Source: Vogesella oryzae (lineage in GTDB: Bacteria > Pseudomonadota > Gammaproteobacteria > Burkholderiales > Chromobacteriaceae). Taken from it: a stretch of DNA of 64,000 nt. The notes below the pieces were generated by a model. That model was not told where the DNA came from and ran no database searches. It saw only the letters and a program-made list of their open reading frames with translations. The first letter of the stretch is position 1. Each line of letters starts with the position of its first letter. The translations under genes were made by a program, and so were the position numbers. Location of the stretch: NCBI RefSeq assembly GCF_902829295.1, contig NZ_CADEPL010000001.1:26564-90563 (forward strand), in the 5' to 3' direction. Positions 55,484 to 64,000 of the stretch are shown one piece after another.

Positions 55484-57295
55484 TTAACCGGCCAGCGACT
55501 CCGCCAGCTTGCTGCGGTGCGCGGCCAGCTGTGGCGGCAGGCGGTCGGCCAGCTTGGTGAACCAGTCGTCGTGCGCGGCCAGCTCCTGCTGCCAGGCCTG
55601 CGCATCCAGCGCCATCAGCTGCGCGAAGTGCTCGGCGCTGAATTCGTCCAGCCCTGCCCAGTTCAGGTGCGCGTACTCCGGTACCCAGCCCAGCGCATTG
55701 CGCTGCGCTTCGGCCTGGCCCTGCACGCGGCCAACCATCCACTCCAGCACGCGCATATTGTCGCCGAAGCCCGGCCACAGGAAGTTGCCGTCCTGGTCGG
55801 TGCGGAACCAGTTGACGCAGAAGATGCGCGGCAGATGCTCGACCTTGCCGGCCATCTGCAGCCAGTGGTTGAAGTAATCGCCCATGTGATAACCGCAGAA
55901 CGGCAGCATGGCGAACGGATCGCGGCGGGTCACGCCCTGCGCGCCAAAGGCGGCGGCGGTGGTTTCCGAGCCCATGGTGGCGGCCAGGTACACGCCTTCT
56001 TCCCAGCTGGCGGCTTCGAACACCAGCGGTACGGTGCTGGAGCGGCGGCCGCCGAAGATGAAGGCCGAGATCGGCACGCCGGCCGGATCGTTCCAGGCGG
56101 CATCCAGCGACGGGCACTGCTTGGCGGACACGGTGAAGCGCGCATTCGGGTGCGCTGCCTTGCGGCCGCAGTCCGGCGTCCAGTCATTGCCCTGCCAGTC
56201 GATCAGGTGTGCTGGCGCCTGCTTGCTCATGCCTTCCCACCACACGTCGCCGTCATCGGTCAGCGCCACGTTGGTGAAAATCACGTTCTCGCGCAGCATC
56301 GCCATGGCGTTGGGGTTGGATTTCTCCGAGGTACCCGGCGCCACGCCGAAGTAGCCGTTTTCCGGATTGATGGCATACAGCTTGCCGTCTGCAGCCGGCT
56401 TGATCCAGGCGATGTCGTCGCCCACGGTGGTAACTTTCCAGCCGTCGTAGGTCTTGGGCGGAATCAGCATCGCGAAGTTGGTCTTGCCGCAGGCGCTGGG
56501 GAAGGCGGCTGCCACATAGGACTTCTCGCCCTTGGGGTTTTCCACGCCGAGGATCAGCATGTGCTCGGCCAGCCAGCCCTGGTCGCGACCCATGGTGGAA
56601 GCGATGCGCAGTGCAAAGCACTTCTTGCCCAGCAACGCGTTGCCGCCGTAGCCGGAACCATAGGACCAGATCTCGCGGCTTTCCGGGAAATGCACGATGT
56701 ACTTGGTGTCCGGATTGCACGGCCACGGCTTGTCGGCTTCGCCGGCGGCCAACGGTGCGCCCACGGAATGCACGCAGGGCACGAAGTCGCCGTCAGTACC
56801 CAGCACTTCGTACACATTGCGGCCCATGCGGGTCATGATGCGCATCGACGCCACCACGTACGGCGAGTCGGTGATCTCGATGCCGATGTGGGCGATCGGG
56901 CTGCCCAGCGGGCCCATGCTGAACGGAATCACGTACATGGTGCGGCCGGCCATGCAGCCGTCGAACAGGCCGTTCAACGTGGTGCGCATCTCGGCCGGTG
57001 GCTGCCAGTTGTTGTTCGGGCCGGCATCCTCGCGCTTCTCGCTGCACACGAAGGTACGGTCTTCCACCCGCGCCACGTCGGACGGGTCGGAGAAGGCGGC
57101 ATAGGAATTGGGGCGTTTTTCCGGATTCAGCTGCTTGAGCGTACCGGCGGCGACCATCTGTGCCAGCAACTGCTGGTTTTCAGCGTCGGAACCGTCCACC
57201 CAGTGAATGGCAGCCGGTTTGGTGAGGGCGGCAACTTCGGCCACCCAGTTGATCAGTCGTTGATGCTGGATATAAGACGGGGCTTGCACGGACAT
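55484..57295 (-). CDS. pckG: Phosphoenolpyruvate carboxykinase (GTP)
   Basis: 603 residues, GTP-dependent class. Blocks: [36 protein letters not shown] (P-loop), [29 protein letters not shown], and [17 protein letters not shown]. Converts oxaloacetate to PEP in gluconeogenesis. The start is at MSVQAPSY; an in-frame region upstream is part of the leader. Confidence 0.97.
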   Translation of the reverse strand: MSVQAPSYIQHQRLINWVAEVAALTKPAAIHWVDGSDAENQQLLAQMVAAGTLKQLNPEKRPNSYAAFSDPSDVARVEDRTFVCSEKREDAGPNNNWQPPAEMRTTLNGLFDGCMAGRTMYVIPFSMGPLGSPIAHIGIEITDSPYVVASMRIMTRMGRNVYEVLGTDGDFVPCVHSVGAPLAAGEADKPWPCNPDTKYIVHFPESREIWSYGSGYGGNALLGKKCFALRIASTMGRDQGWLAEHMLILGVENPKGEKSYVAAAFPSACGKTNFAMLIPPKTYDGWKVTTVGDDIAWIKPAADGKLYAINPENGYFGVAPGTSEKSNPNAMAMLRENVIFTNVALTDDGDVWWEGMSKQAPAHLIDWQGNDWTPDCGRKAAHPNARFTVSAKQCPSLDAAWNDPAGVPISAFIFGGRRSSTVPLVFEAASWEEGVYLAATMGSETTAAAFGAQGVTRRDPFAMLPFCGYHMGDYFNHWLQMAGKVEHLPRIFCVNWFRTDQDGNFLWPGFGDNMRVLEWMVGRVQGQAEAQRNALGWVPEYAHLNWAGLDEFSAEHFAQLMALDAQAWQQELAAHDDWFTKLADRLPPQLAAHRSKLAESLAG

Positions 57296-57485
57296 GGTTA
57301 CCTCTGCGGTTGTACAGCAGAGCAGCCGACAAAACACGCCCTTGTGCCAGACGGCAGGGCGGGTCTGGTAGGCCGCCCTGAGATGGGGGCTGCGGCATTA
57401 TCGCCGAGCTGTAGTCGCAAAGGTTCACAACCGACCGAAATATGCCGCCGCACGACGCTTTTTATGCATCGGTCACGGCTTTTTG

Positions 57486-57547
57486 TTGCGCAAAAAGCGC
57501 AAAAACGCAGCCTTACGCTAACGTAAAGTAGCGTGGAAACTACTTTA
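57486..57547 (-). promoter_or_regulatory. Overlapping dyads upstream of pckG
   Basis: The 346-base gap 57296-57641 holds three perfect dyads: TTGCGC-AAAAA-GCGCAA (57486-57502), TTACG-CTAA-CGTAA (57513-57526) and TAAAGTAG-8-CTACTTTA (57524-57547). The middle one looks like a MerR-family (LiuR-type) site. They are about 200 bases upstream of pckG and downstream of the next gene's terminator, so they should control pckG. No gene is visible in the gap. Confidence 0.45.
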
Positions 57548-57601
57548 TTGCAGAATCCTGCGCATCTGCGGCCTGCCACCGCCGCCGCGGCGGCAAGAAA
57601 A

Positions 57602-57621
57602 AGCCCGGTGCTTACCGGGCT
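57602..57621 (-). terminator. Terminator of the ABC transporter gene
   Basis: Perfect 8-bp stem AGCCCGGT/ACCGGGCT with a 4-base loop, then TTTTTCTT on the minus strand, 20 bases past the stop. Confidence 0.88.
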
Positions 57622-57641
57622 GTTTTGCTGTGCAGGCGCGA

Positions 57642-59501
57642 TTAACCTGCCAGCGCCGCCTCTTCGTCCGGATCCAGCTCCTCGCCCAGGAAGCCGCCGC
57701 TCTGGTGCGCCCACAGCCGCGCATACAACCCGCCCTTGGCCAGCAGGCTGGCGTGGTCGCCTTCCTCCACGATGCGGCCCTTGTCGAGCACGATCAACCG
57801 GTCCATCGCCGCGATGGTAGACAGCCGGTGGGCAATCGCCACCACGGTCTTGCCTTCCATCAGCCGGTACAGGCTGCCCTGGATCGCCGCTTCCACCTCG
57901 GAATCCAGCGCGCTGGTGGCTTCGTCCAGCAGCAGGATCGGCGCGTCCTTCAGCATCACCCGCGCAATGGCCACCCGCTGGCGCTGGCCGCCGGACAGTT
58001 TCACCCCGCGCTCGCCGACATGGGCATCGTAACCGCGACGGCCGTGCGGGTCGGTCAGGCTCTGGATGAACTCGTGCGCCTCGGCCTTCTGCGCCGCGGC
58101 AATCATCTCCGCCTCGCTGGCCTGCGCGCGGCCGTACAGCAGGTTGTCGCGCACCGAGCGGTGCAGCAGCGAGGTGTCCTGCGTCACCATGCCGACATTG
58201 GCACGCAGGCTGTCCTGCGTGACTTCGCGCACGTCCTGGCCGTCGATCAGAATGCGGCCGCCTTCCACGTCGTAGAAGCGCAGCAGCAGGTTGACGATGG
58301 TGGACTTGCCGGCGCCGCTGCGGCCAACCAGACCGATCTTTTCGCCCGGGCGGATCACCAGGTCGAGGTGCTCCACCACCGGGCGCTCGCCGCCGTAGGC
58401 GAAGCTGACATTGTCGAAGCGGATTTCACCGCGGCCAACCTGCAGCGGCTTGGCGTCCGCCGCGTCGGTAATCGCCACCGGCCGTGCCAGGGTGTTGATG
58501 CCGTCCTGCACCGTGCCGATGTGCTCGAACAGGCTGGACATCTCCCACATGATCCAGTGCGAGATACCGTTCAGCCGCAGCGCCATGGCGGTCGCCGCCG
58601 CTACCGCGCCGATGCCGACCTCACCACGGCTCCACAGCCACAGCGTGGCGCCGGCGGTGCTGGCGATCAGCCCCATGCTCAGCACGTGATTCACCACCTC
58701 GAAGCCGCTGACCAGCCGCATCTGGCGATAGGCGGTGGCCATGAATTCGCGCATCGCGCTCCTGGCAAAACCGGCCTCATGCGAACTGTGCGCGAACAGC
58801 TTCACGGTGGCGATATTGGTGTAGGCATCGGTGACGCGGCCGGTCATCAGGCTGCGGGCATCGGCCTGCGCCTTGGCCGCCTTGCCCAGACGCGGCACGA
58901 AGAAGCGCAGCGTCAGCAGGTACAGCGCCAGCCAGGCCACGAACGGCCACAGCAGCAGGCGGTCGAAACTGCCGGCCACCGCCACCATAGTGACGAAGTA
59001 GATCACCACGAACACCAGGATGTCGGTGACGATCATCACCGTGTCGCGCACCGCCAGTGCGGTCTGCATCACCTTGGCCGACACGCGGCCGGCGAACTCG
59101 TCCTGGTAGAAGCTCATGCTCTGGCCGAGCAGGTGACGGTGGTACTGCCAGCGCAGGCGCATCGGGAAGTTACCGGCCAGGCCCTGGTATTTGCACAGCG
59201 CCTGTAGCGCGATCAGCAACGGGCTGGCGAGCAGGATGCCGGCCAGCAGCAGCAGGTTATGTTTTTCCTTGCTCCACAGCTCGCCCGGCGCCACGTGGCT
59301 GAGCCAGTCGACGATGGAACCGAGCATGGAGAACAGCAGCGCCTCAAAGGCACCGATGCCGGCGGTACACAGCGTCATCGCCAGGATCAGGCCGCGCAGG
59401 CCGTCGGTGGCGGACCAGACAAAGGGCAGCAAGCCGGCCGGCGGCTGTGCCGGCGGGGTATCGGGATAGGGGTCGATGCGACGTTCGAACCACGAGAACA
59501 T
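57642..59501 (-). CDS. ABC transporter, fused membrane-ATPase type
   Basis: 619 residues. Six-helix exporter domain (about 35-330) and ATPase domain with Walker A GRSGAGKST, signature KLSGGQRQRVAIARV, Walker B APILLLDEATSALD and the switch His in AIAHRLSTI. Half transporter, should dimerise. Resembles MsbA/multidrug exporters; substrate unknown. ATG 59501 is chosen because AGGAG lies 8 bases upstream; a GTG three codons earlier is the alternative. Confidence 0.9.
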   Translation of the reverse strand: MFSWFERRIDPYPDTPPAQPPAGLLPFVWSATDGLRGLILAMTLCTAGIGAFEALLFSMLGSIVDWLSHVAPGELWSKEKHNLLLLAGILLASPLLIALQALCKYQGLAGNFPMRLRWQYHRHLLGQSMSFYQDEFAGRVSAKVMQTALAVRDTVMIVTDILVFVVIYFVTMVAVAGSFDRLLLWPFVAWLALYLLTLRFFVPRLGKAAKAQADARSLMTGRVTDAYTNIATVKLFAHSSHEAGFARSAMREFMATAYRQMRLVSGFEVVNHVLSMGLIASTAGATLWLWSRGEVGIGAVAAATAMALRLNGISHWIMWEMSSLFEHIGTVQDGINTLARPVAITDAADAKPLQVGRGEIRFDNVSFAYGGERPVVEHLDLVIRPGEKIGLVGRSGAGKSTIVNLLLRFYDVEGGRILIDGQDVREVTQDSLRANVGMVTQDTSLLHRSVRDNLLYGRAQASEAEMIAAAQKAEAHEFIQSLTDPHGRRGYDAHVGERGVKLSGGQRQRVAIARVMLKDAPILLLDEATSALDSEVEAAIQGSLYRLMEGKTVVAIAHRLSTIAAMDRLIVLDKGRIVEEGDHASLLAKGGLYARLWAHQSGGFLGEELDPDEEAALAG

Positions 59502-59740
59502 AAAGAACACTCCTATGCCGCAACAGGATCGCTGTTACGGGCAGGTTATCGGGAGGCGGAAAATAACATTGGCATTAACGGCTGGCAACACGGCCTAGCC
59601 AAGTGGCCAGTTCCGCCGGCTGGCCGGCTAGAGCAAGGTGGCGGCAATTAGCCACGCTTGTCCATTCTGGATTTTACTGCGGCCAACGTGTTCTGCTGCC
59701 TGCGTTATGCTGCACACAGTGTTTTCGCCCGGATGTCATC

Positions 59741-60934
59741 ATGAGCCACCTCCAGCTATCCCTGCCTGCGGCCCGCGCGCTGCACCTTGCCGCGCAAGGC
59801 ATGTTGGCCGCCCCGCGGCGCAAGGCGACCAAGGCCGATGTACTGGCCGCCATCCGCCGCATGGCGCTGCTGCAGATCGACACCATCAGCGTGGTGGCAC
59901 GCAGCCCCTACCTGGTGCTGTTCAGCCGCCTCGGCAGCTACGACCCGGCGTGGCTGGACGAACTGCTGGCCGAAGGCGCGCTGTTCGAATACTGGGCACA
60001 CGAGGCCTGTTTCGTGCCACGCGAGGACTACCGCCTGCTGCGCCACCGCATGCTGAACCCGGCGGCGATGGGCTGGAAGTTCTCGGTGGAATGGATGAAG
60101 AAGCACCACGCCGACATCGAGCAACTGGTCAGCCACATCCGCGACCACGGCCCGGTGCGCTCGCGCGACTTCGAGCGCCAGGGCGGCAAGGGCAACGGCT
60201 GGTGGGACTGGAAACCGGAAAAGCGTCATCTGGAAGTGCTGTTCACCAGCGGCCGGCTGATGGTGCGCGAGCGGCAGAATTTCCAGCGCGTGTACGACAT
60301 CGCCGAGCGCGTGCTGCCGGAGTGGGACGACGCGCAGCATCTGCCCGCCGCTGAGGAAGCGCGGCTGGACATGATCCGCGCCAGCTGCCGCGCACTGGGG
60401 CTGGTGAAGGCCGGCTGGGTCGCCGACTACTACCGGCTGCGCCGTGGTAACGATGCCGCCAGCCTGCACGCGCTGGCCGATGGCGGCGAGCTGCTGCCGG
60501 TGCGGGTAGACGGGCTGAAAGGCGACTTTTTCGTGCACCACAGCCTGCAAGCGAAACTGGCGTTGGCCGCAGACGGGCAGCTCCATGCCAGTGCCTGCAG
60601 CGTGCTGTCGCCGTTCGACCCCATCGTGTGGGACCGCAAGCGCGCCAGCGAGCTGTTCGGCTTCGACTACCGTATCGAGTGCTACACCCCGGCGCCCAAG
60701 CGCCAGTACGGCTACTTCGTGCTGCCGCTGCTGCTGCGCGGCAAGCTGGCTGGGCGGCTGGATGCCAAGGCGCATCGCGCCCAGGGGGTGTTCGAAGTGA
60801 AAGCGCTGTATCTGGAGGACGGCGTGCGCCTCAGCCAGCGCCTGCGCGATGACATCCTCAAGACCCTGCAGCGCGTGGCCGACTGGCATGGCACACCGCA
60901 GCTGCGCTTCGGCCAGCTGCCAGCGGGCTGGTAA
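59741..60934 (+). CDS. YcaQ-family winged-helix DNA glycosylase
   Basis: 397 residues of the HTH_42/YcaQ family: LQIDTISVVARSPYLVLFSR, LFEYWAHEACFVP, QGGKGNGWWDWKPEKRHLE and SPFDPIVWDRKRASELFGFDY. E. coli YcaQ and related AlkZ-type enzymes remove interstrand crosslinks from DNA. Start ATG 59741 fits the family. Ends against the repeated-word palindrome. Confidence 0.9.
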   Translation: MSHLQLSLPAARALHLAAQGMLAAPRRKATKADVLAAIRRMALLQIDTISVVARSPYLVLFSRLGSYDPAWLDELLAEGALFEYWAHEACFVPREDYRLLRHRMLNPAAMGWKFSVEWMKKHHADIEQLVSHIRDHGPVRSRDFERQGGKGNGWWDWKPEKRHLEVLFTSGRLMVRERQNFQRVYDIAERVLPEWDDAQHLPAAEEARLDMIRASCRALGLVKAGWVADYYRLRRGNDAASLHALADGGELLPVRVDGLKGDFFVHHSLQAKLALAADGQLHASACSVLSPFDPIVWDRKRASELFGFDYRIECYTPAPKRQYGYFVLPLLLRGKLAGRLDAKAHRAQGVFEVKALYLEDGVRLSQRLRDDILKTLQRVADWHGTPQLRFGQLPAGW

Positions 60935-60936
60935 GC

Positions 60937-60958
60937 CTGCGGCCAACGTTGGCCGCAG
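60937..60958. terminator. Inverted pair of the repeated word between ycaQ-like and rarD-like genes
   Basis: A perfect 22-base palindrome: CTGCGGCCAAC and its complement. It fills nearly the whole 30-base gap between two converging stops, so it is the only candidate terminator for both. No T run. Confidence 0.75.
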
Positions 60959-60964
60959 ACAGTC

Positions 60965-61870
60965 TCAGCCCAGACGCAGCTTGCGCTGCTGACGCAGGGT
61001 GTGCACGCCGGTGAGCAGGATGGCGCCCCAGATCGGGCCGTAGGTGAGCAGCGCACCGGCGGTCACCGGCTCGCCCAGCACGGAGATGGCCAGCAGGAAC
61101 AGCAGTGCCGGCTCGACATAACCGAGCAGCCCCCACAACCCCATCGGCAGCAGGTGGCTGGCGGCGATATTGCACAGCAGCGCCACCGAGCTCACCAGCC
61201 CCAGCCCCGGCAGTAGCAGCCAGTATTTGCCCTGCTGCAGCACACTCCAGGCGGCCGGATCCTGCCACCACAGCATGCACAGCGCCGCCGGCAACAGCAG
61301 CAGCATCTCCAGCGCAAAGCCGCATACCGCGTCCAGCCCGGTCAGGCGGCGCAGCACGAAATACGGCGGATAACCCAGCACCACCAGCAAGGTCGGCCAT
61401 GCCAGCCCCTGCGTCAGCCAGATCTCGTGCCCTACGCCCAATAGCGCCAGCGCCACGGCAATGGCCTGCAGCCGGTACAGCTTCTCGCCATACAGCAGGC
61501 GCCCCACCAGCACCATCACCAGCGGCGCCAGGAAATAACCCAGCGACACCGCCACCACCTGGCCGTGGAACGGCGCCCACAGGAACAACCACAGTTGTAC
61601 CCCCATCAGCACCGCCATCAGCGGCACCAGCAGCAGCAGCTTCGGTTCGCGCAGCAGCCGGCGGCAGCTGGCGACAAACAGCGGCATCTTGCCGGACAGC
61701 TGCAGGATCAGCAGCACCCCGGGCAGGGTGCAGACAATGCGCCAGGCAAAAATGGCGACGCTGTCCAGCGGCGCCAGCAGGGTGACGTAGCCCGGCAGCA
61801 TGGCAAACAGCGACGAGGCCAGCAGCGACAGCGCGATGCCGCGGCCGGAAGGGGCAACAGGGGATGACAT
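60965..61870 (-). CDS. RarD-like EamA-family transporter
   Basis: 301 residues with ten membrane helices: GIALSLLASSLFAMLPGYVT, IFAWRIVCTLPGVLLIL, LWLFLWAPFHGQVVAVSLGYF and GYVEPALLFLLAISVLGEP. Matches the RarD branch of DMT permeases (chloramphenicol-sensitive protein type). Substrate unknown. Divergence from other EamA protein in this window is large. Confidence 0.88.
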   Translation of the reverse strand: MSSPVAPSGRGIALSLLASSLFAMLPGYVTLLAPLDSVAIFAWRIVCTLPGVLLILQLSGKMPLFVASCRRLLREPKLLLLVPLMAVLMGVQLWLFLWAPFHGQVVAVSLGYFLAPLVMVLVGRLLYGEKLYRLQAIAVALALLGVGHEIWLTQGLAWPTLLVVLGYPPYFVLRRLTGLDAVCGFALEMLLLLPAALCMLWWQDPAAWSVLQQGKYWLLLPGLGLVSSVALLCNIAASHLLPMGLWGLLGYVEPALLFLLAISVLGEPVTAGALLTYGPIWGAILLTGVHTLRQQRKLRLG

Positions 61871-61930
61871 GGCGAATCCGTGGAGGTGGGCCTGCGAGTG
61901 TGCCGCATCGGCCAGCCGGCAACAATACGC

Positions 61931-62833
61931 TCAGGCGCTCCCTAGCAGCGCCGCCGGCAGGCGTGGCAACAGAAAGTCGAGCAGGACCTGGTATTTGCGC
62001 GGCACGGGTTGCCGGTACGGGTAGACCAGAAACACCGGCACCCGCTCGCCCTGCCACTCCGGCAGCACCCGCAGCAGCCGGCCCTCGCGACAATGCGGCG
62101 CAGCCAGAAAGCCCGGCAGCACCGTCAGTCCCTGCCCGCGCAGGGCAAGGTCGAGGCAGACGATGTAGGCATCGGCACTGAGGCTGGCCGGCCCGCAGTC
62201 GAGCAGCACGCTGTCGTCGCCGCGCGTCAGCAGCAGCTGTTCGTGTTCGCCGTGGCTGATCAGCCCGCGCTCGCGCAATGCTTCCGGCTGTTGCGGCCAA
62301 CCTTGCGCCGCCAGATAGGCCGGGCTGGCGTAGATCCCTTCTTCCACCCAGCCGACCGGGCGGGCCACCAGCGATTCGTCGTGGACCCGGCGCAGCCGCA
62401 GGCAGAAATCCAGCACATCGGCGATCGGGTCCTGCACCAGGTTATTCACCTGCAGCATCAGCTGCAGGCTGGGCTGCTGCTGCCCCAGTTCCGCCAGCAG
62501 CGGTGCCAGCACCGCCGACAGCGATACCGTGGTCGACAGCGCCAGCCGCCCGGCCACCGCCTGCTGCGCGCTGTCCACCGCCGGCTGCGCCTCTTCCAGC
62601 GCCCGCCGCAGCGCCTGGGCGTGCGGCAACAACTGCTGCCCGGCCTCGGTCAGCGCCAGCCGGCGGGTGGTGCGCAACACCAGCACCGCACCGAGCTGTT
62701 TCTCCAGCGCCTTCAGCCGCAGGCTGATCATGCTCTTGGTGCAGCCCAGCGCTTCGGCGGCGGCGGTGAGACTGCCGCAGCGCGCCACGGCTTCGAAAGC
62801 CAGCACATCGTCTGGCGACGGCATTGTTTTCAT
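61931..62833 (-). CDS. LysR-family transcriptional regulator
   Basis: 300 residues. Helix-turn-helix at the N-terminus (DVLAFEAVARCGSLTAAAEA, LGCTKSMISLRLKALEKQLG) and a periplasmic-binding-like effector domain (about 90-295). It lies 60 bases upstream of the rarD-like gene on the same strand and diverges from a 46-residue gene. The regulated gene is probably one of these, by position. Confidence 0.92.
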   Translation of the reverse strand: MKTMPSPDDVLAFEAVARCGSLTAAAEALGCTKSMISLRLKALEKQLGAVLVLRTTRRLALTEAGQQLLPHAQALRRALEEAQPAVDSAQQAVAGRLALSTTVSLSAVLAPLLAELGQQQPSLQLMLQVNNLVQDPIADVLDFCLRLRRVHDESLVARPVGWVEEGIYASPAYLAAQGWPQQPEALRERGLISHGEHEQLLLTRGDDSVLLDCGPASLSADAYIVCLDLALRGQGLTVLPGFLAAPHCREGRLLRVLPEWQGERVPVFLVYPYRQPVPRKYQVLLDFLLPRLPAALLGSA

Positions 62834-62927
62834 TTACTCGACAAACCATCAAGGAAAAGGCGATTTATCCGCCAACACTAGCAGACTAGGCTGTCAACTG
62901 TCGAAACCACTCAACAGTGAGGGCATC

Positions 62928-63068
62928 ATGAAACTGCTACGCCGCCTTGCCGCCTATTGGTCCAGCCGCTGGAATGCACTGCCGGCCTGCCCGTTGTCCT
63001 GCGCCGAACAACAGCTGGAAAAGCTGCGCCACCAGGCCGAGAGTCTCAGTCGCGGCCGCTGGCTGTGA
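62928..63068 (+). CDS. Small basic protein divergent from the LysR gene
   Basis: 46 residues: MKLLRRLAAYWSSRWNALPA, CPLSCAEQQLEKLRHQAESL, SRGRWL. Basic N-terminus and an amphipathic C-terminal helix. Ribosome site GAGGG lies 6 bases upstream. The 94-base gap shared with the LysR gene suggests LysR-type control. Function unknown. Confidence 0.55.
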   Translation: MKLLRRLAAYWSSRWNALPACPLSCAEQQLEKLRHQAESLSRGRWL

Positions 63069-63145
63069 TGCGGGTGGCCATCCGGCCGGCAGGCAGTGCT
63101 GCCGGCCGTGGCTACAATGCCGGCTTTCCGGCCGGAGCATCGCCC

Positions 63146-63478
63146 ATGTCGCTCATCTATCACACCCACGTCTATTTTCTGCCGCAGCAGGCCGGGTTCG
63201 CCGCCGCGCTGCATGCCACGTTGGCCGCACAACTGCCGGCCGGCTGCTGGCTGGGGCAACTGATCCACCGCGAGGTCGGCCCGCACACCCGGCCGATGTT
63301 CGAGATCGACTTCGCTGCCAGCCTGTTGCCGGCGGTAGAGACGCTGCTACAACAGCATCGCGGCCCGCTGCCGGTGCTACTGCATCCGCAACAGGCCGAC
63401 GAGCTGGCCGCGCACACCAGCGCCGCCCGCTGGCTGGGCGAAGCGCTGCCGCTGAAGCTGGATACCCTCGGCGGCTAG
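63146..63478 (+). CDS. DOPA 4,5-dioxygenase-family protein
   Basis: 110 residues: IYHTHVYFLPQQAGFAAAL, REVGPHTRPMFEIDFAA, GPLPVLLHPQQADELAAHTS and ARWLGEALPLKLDTL. All family blocks with the metal-binding histidines (HTHVYF, GPH, HPQQ, AHT) are present. Natural substrate in bacteria is unknown. Its stop codon shares bases with the stop of the converging DUF1003 gene (CTAG). Confidence 0.88.
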   Translation: MSLIYHTHVYFLPQQAGFAAALHATLAAQLPAGCWLGQLIHREVGPHTRPMFEIDFAASLLPAVETLLQQHRGPLPVLLHPQQADELAAHTSAARWLGEALPLKLDTLGG

Positions 63479-64000
63479 CCGGCCAGCGGCCCGTTGTCCG
63501 CCGCGCTATCCGGCGGCGGCACGCCATGCGGCTGGCCGTGCTGCAACAGCTGGCGCTGGCCCTGCTTGATCAGGTCCAGATCGGACAGCAGCTCCCAGGT
63601 CAGGTGATCCAGCCGCTTGTGCAGGCCGTCGATCGCCGCCTCGGATTTCAGGTTGACTTCGAAGTCGCGGATCATGGTCATGCGGTCGCGCGCCGTCTGG
63701 CGGTTCTGCGACATCATGATGATCGGTGCCTGGATGGCGGCCAGCATCGACAGCATCAGGTTGAGAAAGATGTACGGGTAGGGGTCGAACGCCTTGGTGC
63801 CCAGCAGCTCGCTGTTGATGAACGCCCAGCTCAGCAGAAAGCTGCCGAAAATCATGATGAAGGTCCACGAGCCGCCAAACTCGGCGACACGATCGGCCAG
63901 CCGCTCGCCGAAGGTCGGGCCCCGGTCCGGCAGCGCGTTTTCCGGCCGTACCGACTGCAGCTTGCGCGAGATGCGCATCAGCGCCTGCAGTTCACGCTCG
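63475..64000 (-). CDS. DUF1003 membrane protein, cut by the right edge
   Basis: The frame is open past base 64000 (ERELQAL precedes MRISRKL), so the N-terminus is missing. Visible part: FGERLADRVAEFGGSWTFIMIFGSFLLSWAFINSE, DPYPYIFLNLMLSMLAAIQA split over two membrane helices, then MMSQNRQTARDRMTMIRDFEVNLKSE, the DUF1003 core, and a variable tail. Function unknown. Confidence 0.88.
   Translation of the reverse strand, partial: ERELQALMRISRKLQSVRPENALPDRGPTFGERLADRVAEFGGSWTFIMIFGSFLLSWAFINSELLGTKAFDPYPYIFLNLMLSMLAAIQAPIIMMSQNRQTARDRMTMIRDFEVNLKSEAAIDGLHKRLDHLTWELLSDLDLIKQGQRQLLQHGQPHGVPPPDSAADNGPLAG

Overview
The window is chromosomal DNA, roughly 60% G+C by eye, densely packed with genes. Gene content and order point to a betaproteobacterium of the order Neisseriales, most likely family Chromobacteriaceae (the Chromobacterium/Vogesella/Aquitalea group). 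The main clues are the hisGDCBHAFIE-hinT-tatABC operon with a short-form HisG, the aa3-type oxidase cluster coxBA-ctaG-DUF2970-coxC-SURF1-ctaA-cyoE-sco, and a LapA-type adhesin with its own type I secretion genes. The genus is not fixed by the sequence. I saw no tRNA, rRNA, CRISPR array, insertion sequence or prophage.

Layout. 1-5.7 kb: a Lap-like surface adhesion cluster on the minus strand (ABC exporter, membrane fusion protein, LuxR-type regulator, then the N-terminal part of a giant repeat adhesin that runs off the left edge). 5.9-15 kb: DUF2069, TatC/B/A, HinT and the complete his operon. 15-24 kb: a c-di-GMP-binding PilZ protein, then cytochrome oxidase structural and assembly genes. 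24-31.4 kb: bioD, leuA with an extra N-terminal helix-turn-helix region, pssA and ilvBHC. 31.6-42.5 kb: mixed housekeeping genes (RDD protein, lytic transglycosylase, proS, flavin reductase, kup, a GNAT-AmpD fusion, hemerythrin, transaldolase). 42.5-47.9 kb: phoBR with a Pho box, an Lrp-type regulator, gapA and an EamA transporter. 48-64 kb: a large PAS-GGDEF-EAL protein, nucleoside hydrolase-like protein, response regulator-TPR protein, Sel1 protein, pckG, an ABC transporter, YcaQ, RarD, a LysR regulator and small proteins, ending in a DUF1003 gene cut by the right edge.

How they fit together. The PilZ protein, the GGDEF-EAL protein and the LapA-type adhesin (with a TAAG protease site) together suggest surface attachment controlled by c-di-GMP; LapD and LapG homologues are not in the window. 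The oxidase block supplies subunits, heme a synthesis and copper delivery for one terminal oxidase. The his, ilv and leu genes form a run of amino-acid biosynthesis genes.

Most striking observation. The ten-base word TGCGGCCAAC (or its complement GTTGGCCGCA) occurs 39 times, counted by hand, where well under one copy is expected by chance. It is on both strands, inside and between genes, enriched between genes, and five times it (or its 8-base core) forms an inverted pair that makes a hairpin at a gene end. This is how DNA uptake sequences of Neisseria and Pasteurellaceae behave, but the word is unrelated to the Neisseria DUS. Other leads are the HTH-LeuA fusion, a possible small RNA beside phoB, a facing pair of consensus DnaA boxes, and several strong palindromes in gene-control regions.
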